DNA from: Candidatus Harrisonbacteria bacterium
GTDB taxonomy: Bacteria > Patescibacteriota > Minisyncoccia > UBA6257 > 1-14-0-10-44-23
Direction: 5' to 3'
Length of the DNA stretch: 7,767 nucleotides
Assembly (NCBI GenBank): GCA_023244975.1
Contig: JAHFLG010000049.1
Location: forward strand, 1 to 7,767
Shown: piece after piece, positions 6,197 through 7,767 of the stretch
Layout of the letters: each line of letters starts with the position of its first letter
How positions within the stretch are numbered: position 1 is the stretch's first letter
Made by a program: the position numbers and the translations under genes
The notes under the pieces: model-generated
What the model was told of the DNA's origin: nothing
What the model saw: the letters and a program-made list of their open reading frames with translations, nothing else
The model's database searches: none

Positions 6197-7615
6197 ATGG
6201 CTAACGAGAAATTTTATATTACGAATGCGATTCCGTATGTTAACGCGAAGCCGCACATCGGCCACGCGCTTGAATTCGTGCAAAGCGATTCACTCGCCCG
6301 GTATTATAGAGCAAAAGGCGATGATGTTTTTTATGTCTGCGGAGCAGACGAAAATTCTCTAAAGAACGTGCAGGCCGCGGAAAAAGAAGGAATTTCAACT
6401 CAGGCGCTCTGCGATCGGAACGCAACAGCGTTTTCCGATTTGGCAAAGGCTTATGACGTTAGCTTTGATCATTTTCAGCGCGCCACGAGTCCGGAGCATT
6501 TCAAATCAAGCCAAGAGCTATGGGGCCTCTGCGAGAAGAACGGCGATATCTATAAAAAGAAGTATAAGGGGCTCTACTGCGTCGGATGCGAGCTATTTTA
6601 TACTGCTGACGAACTAAATGAAAAAAAAGAATGTTTTGAACATCCCGGCAAGCCGCTTGATGAAGTTGAGGAGGAGAACTATTTTTTCAAGCTTTCACAT
6701 TACCAGGAGCATCTTGAAAAGATATTAACCTCTGATGAATATAAAATTGTTCCTGAGCACCGTAAAAATGAAGCCCTAGGCTTTATCAAGCAAGGACTTC
6801 AGGATTTTAGTATTTCTCGGTCCAAGGCTCGTGCCCACGGCTGGGGCGTGCCAGTGCCAAGTGATGACAGTCAGATAATGTATGTCTGGTTTGACGCACT
6901 TAATATTTACAGAAGCGGCGCTCCTGCAAAATGGTGGCCAGCAGATTTGCATCATATTGGTAAAGGAATCATACGTTTCCACGCCATCTACTGGCCGGCC
7001 ATTCTTTTGTCAGCGAAGATTGAACTTCCAAAAGAACTTTTGGTGCATGGTTATATTACTGTAGGCGGTCAAAAAATGAGCAAATCGCTCGGAAACGTTG
7101 TCGACCCCATGGAGCTGGTAAAAAAATATGGCGTAGATGCGGTTCGTTACTATCTGCTGCGCGAAATTCCGACTGACGGCGACGGCGACTGGAGCGAGGA
7201 AAAGTTTAGAGTTCGCTACAACGCGGATCTTGCCAATGGAATTGGTAATTTTACCTCCCGAGTCCTGACGCTGGCCAAAAAAGCCGCTTCTCCCTTTCCT
7301 AAAGGGAGTACGCCGGAGGCGGGAGGGATTTTAACGGCAATTTCAAAGATGAAATCCGAAGTTGCCACGCATGTCAGCGATCGCAAGCTCCACGAAGCTC
7401 TCGCTTCGATCTGGACATTACTCAGTTTTGGCGATCGCTATATTAATTCCGAGAAGCCCTGGGAGATGGAAACTGGCTGTGACAAGCAGAAAGATGTTTT
7501 GGAGAATTGCTTGGCTATTTTAGACGCGGCGGCCAGAGAGCTCGCTCCATTTTTGCCATCGACTTCAGCTGCTATTCTGGCGCGTCCAACCGCACCTCTT
7601 TTTCCGCGGCTCTAA
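6197..7615 (+). CDS. metG: Methionyl-tRNA synthetase, short form
   Basis: Charges initiator and elongator tRNA-Met in the cytoplasm. The class I signatures are intact: HIGH at 20-23 and KMSKS at 293-297. The connective-peptide zinc site is C128, C131, C146 and H149, the single-zinc pattern known from Thermus-type enzymes. The WFDALNIY segment (231-238) and HGKD-like LHHIGKGIIRFHAIYWPA (251-268) build the active site. Instead of the usual DEHG after the first strand it has DENS (51-54). The anticodon-binding helical domain (about 340-472) carries YINSEKPWEM (415-424) and ends PLFPRL. At 472 residues it lacks the C-terminal EMAP-like tRNA-binding domain found in longer enzymes. Residues 365-378 are encoded by a palindromic segment (7290-7332). 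The ATG at 6197 follows six T and no Shine-Dalgarno; it lies 6 nt after the AI-2E gene and 5 nt before tatD. Confidence 0.95.
   Translation: MANEKFYITNAIPYVNAKPHIGHALEFVQSDSLARYYRAKGDDVFYVCGADENSLKNVQAAEKEGISTQALCDRNATAFSDLAKAYDVSFDHFQRATSPEHFKSSQELWGLCEKNGDIYKKKYKGLYCVGCELFYTADELNEKKECFEHPGKPLDEVEEENYFFKLSHYQEHLEKILTSDEYKIVPEHRKNEALGFIKQGLQDFSISRSKARAHGWGVPVPSDDSQIMYVWFDALNIYRSGAPAKWWPADLHHIGKGIIRFHAIYWPAILLSAKIELPKELLVHGYITVGGQKMSKSLGNVVDPMELVKKYGVDAVRYYLLREIPTDGDGDWSEEKFRVRYNADLANGIGNFTSRVLTLAKKAASPFPKGSTPEAGGILTAISKMKSEVATHVSDRKLHEALASIWTLLSFGDRYINSEKPWEMETGCDKQKDVLENCLAILDAAARELAPFLPSTSAAILARPTAPLFPRL
7290..7332 (+). repeat. Possible small palindromic repeat element within metG
   Basis: Bases 7290-7297 and 7301-7308 form a perfect 8-bp inverted repeat with a 3-nt loop (CTCCCTTT, CCT, AAAGGGAG). 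Two bases later a second small hairpin occurs (CGCC, GGA, GGCG at 7311-7321), then GGAGGGATTTT (7322-7332). It is read in frame as SPFPKGSTPEAGGI, the linker between the catalytic core and the anticodon domain of MetRS. The architecture resembles small dispersed palindromic elements that I recall from other bacterial genomes. Only one copy is in the window, so repeat status is unproven. Confidence 0.3.
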
Positions 7616-7620
7616 ATTTT

Positions 7621-7767
7621 ATGTTCGACTGCCACAGCCACGTACAATTTGCGGCGTTTGAGAAAGATTGGAAAGAAGTCATAGATCGCACGCTCGTGGG
7701 CGGAGTTTCTATTATCAATGTCGGCACTCAGCGCGACACTTCCGCGAGAGCTGTGGAAATAGCAAAT
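7621..7767 (+). CDS. tatD: TatD-family metal-dependent hydrolase, 5' part (partial)
   Basis: The first 49 codons are present and the gene runs off the right edge. The N terminus MFDCHSH carries the HXH metal-binding pair (His5, His7) of the TatD amidohydrolase barrel. It is followed by FEKDWKEVIDR (13-23), GVSIINVGTQRDTS (28-41) and RAVEIAN (43-49), which match the family's second strand and helix: a barrel strand ending in NVGT, then a helix. TatD proteins are Mg2+-dependent 3'-5' exonucleases or deoxyribonucleases involved in DNA repair and turnover. The remaining metal ligands lie outside the window, so activity cannot be judged. The ATG at 7621, 5 nt after the metG stop, gives the expected short N terminus; no Shine-Dalgarno precedes it. 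A metG-tatD pair is a familiar bacterial linkage. Confidence 0.85.
   Translation, partial: MFDCHSHVQFAAFEKDWKEVIDRTLVGGVSIINVGTQRDTSARAVEIAN

Noticed and set aside
210..7615. Recoding of TGA, as in Gracilibacteria or Absconditabacteria
   Set aside because: All genes read through at full expected length under the standard table with no in-frame TGA. The lack of TGA among seven stops is too small a sample to interpret.
1..7767. tRNA, rRNA, CRISPR array, transposon or defence island
   Set aside because: I found no cloverleaf-like segment, direct-repeat array, transposase motif or terminal inverted repeats on either strand. Nearly all bases from 210 on are explained by housekeeping genes.

Overview
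The window looks like a compact chromosomal segment from an uncultured bacterium, most likely of the Candidate Phyla Radiation (Patescibacteria, Parcubacteria-like). The assignment is inferred from the gene style: a shortened RecO, short aminoacyl-tRNA synthetases without appended domains, a large single-pass surface protein with DUF11-like repeats, an M16 peptidase and an AI-2E-family membrane protein, all packed with almost no spacers and almost no Shine-Dalgarno sequences. I cannot name a genus. Standard code (table 11) fits every gene: the seven visible stops are six TAA and one TAG.

Layout. Bases 1-135 are the 3' end of an unrecognised + strand gene with GC-rich third positions. A strong GC-rich hairpin and a T-run (143-189) close that unit. 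Immediately after it an extended -10 promoter (195-203) appears to start transcription on or next to the A of the recO ATG. From 210 to the right edge all genes are on the + strand with gaps of 3-25 nt: recO (210-728), a large membrane-anchored repeat protein (742-2538), glycyl-tRNA synthetase (2551-3870), an M16 zinc peptidase (3874-5145), an AI-2E/PerM-family membrane protein (5171-6190), methionyl-tRNA synthetase (6197-7615) and the first 49 codons of a TatD-family hydrolase (7621 to the edge).

How the genes relate. The run looks like a housekeeping operon covering recombination repair (RecO), translation (GlyRS, MetRS), protein turnover (M16), envelope functions (repeat protein, AI-2E protein) and nucleic-acid hydrolysis (TatD). 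Two gene linkages familiar from Firmicutes, recO near the glycyl-tRNA synthetase gene(s) and metG-tatD, sit in one continuous run. Candidate internal promoters lie before the surface-protein gene and before the AI-2E gene, both predicting leaders of 0-6 nt. There is no RNA gene, CRISPR array, insertion sequence or defence locus, and no gene-free stretch over 300 bases. The least ordinary signals are the leaderless-type starts, the truncated RecO, the four-repeat surface protein, and a palindromic in-frame segment inside metG that resembles a small dispersed repeat.
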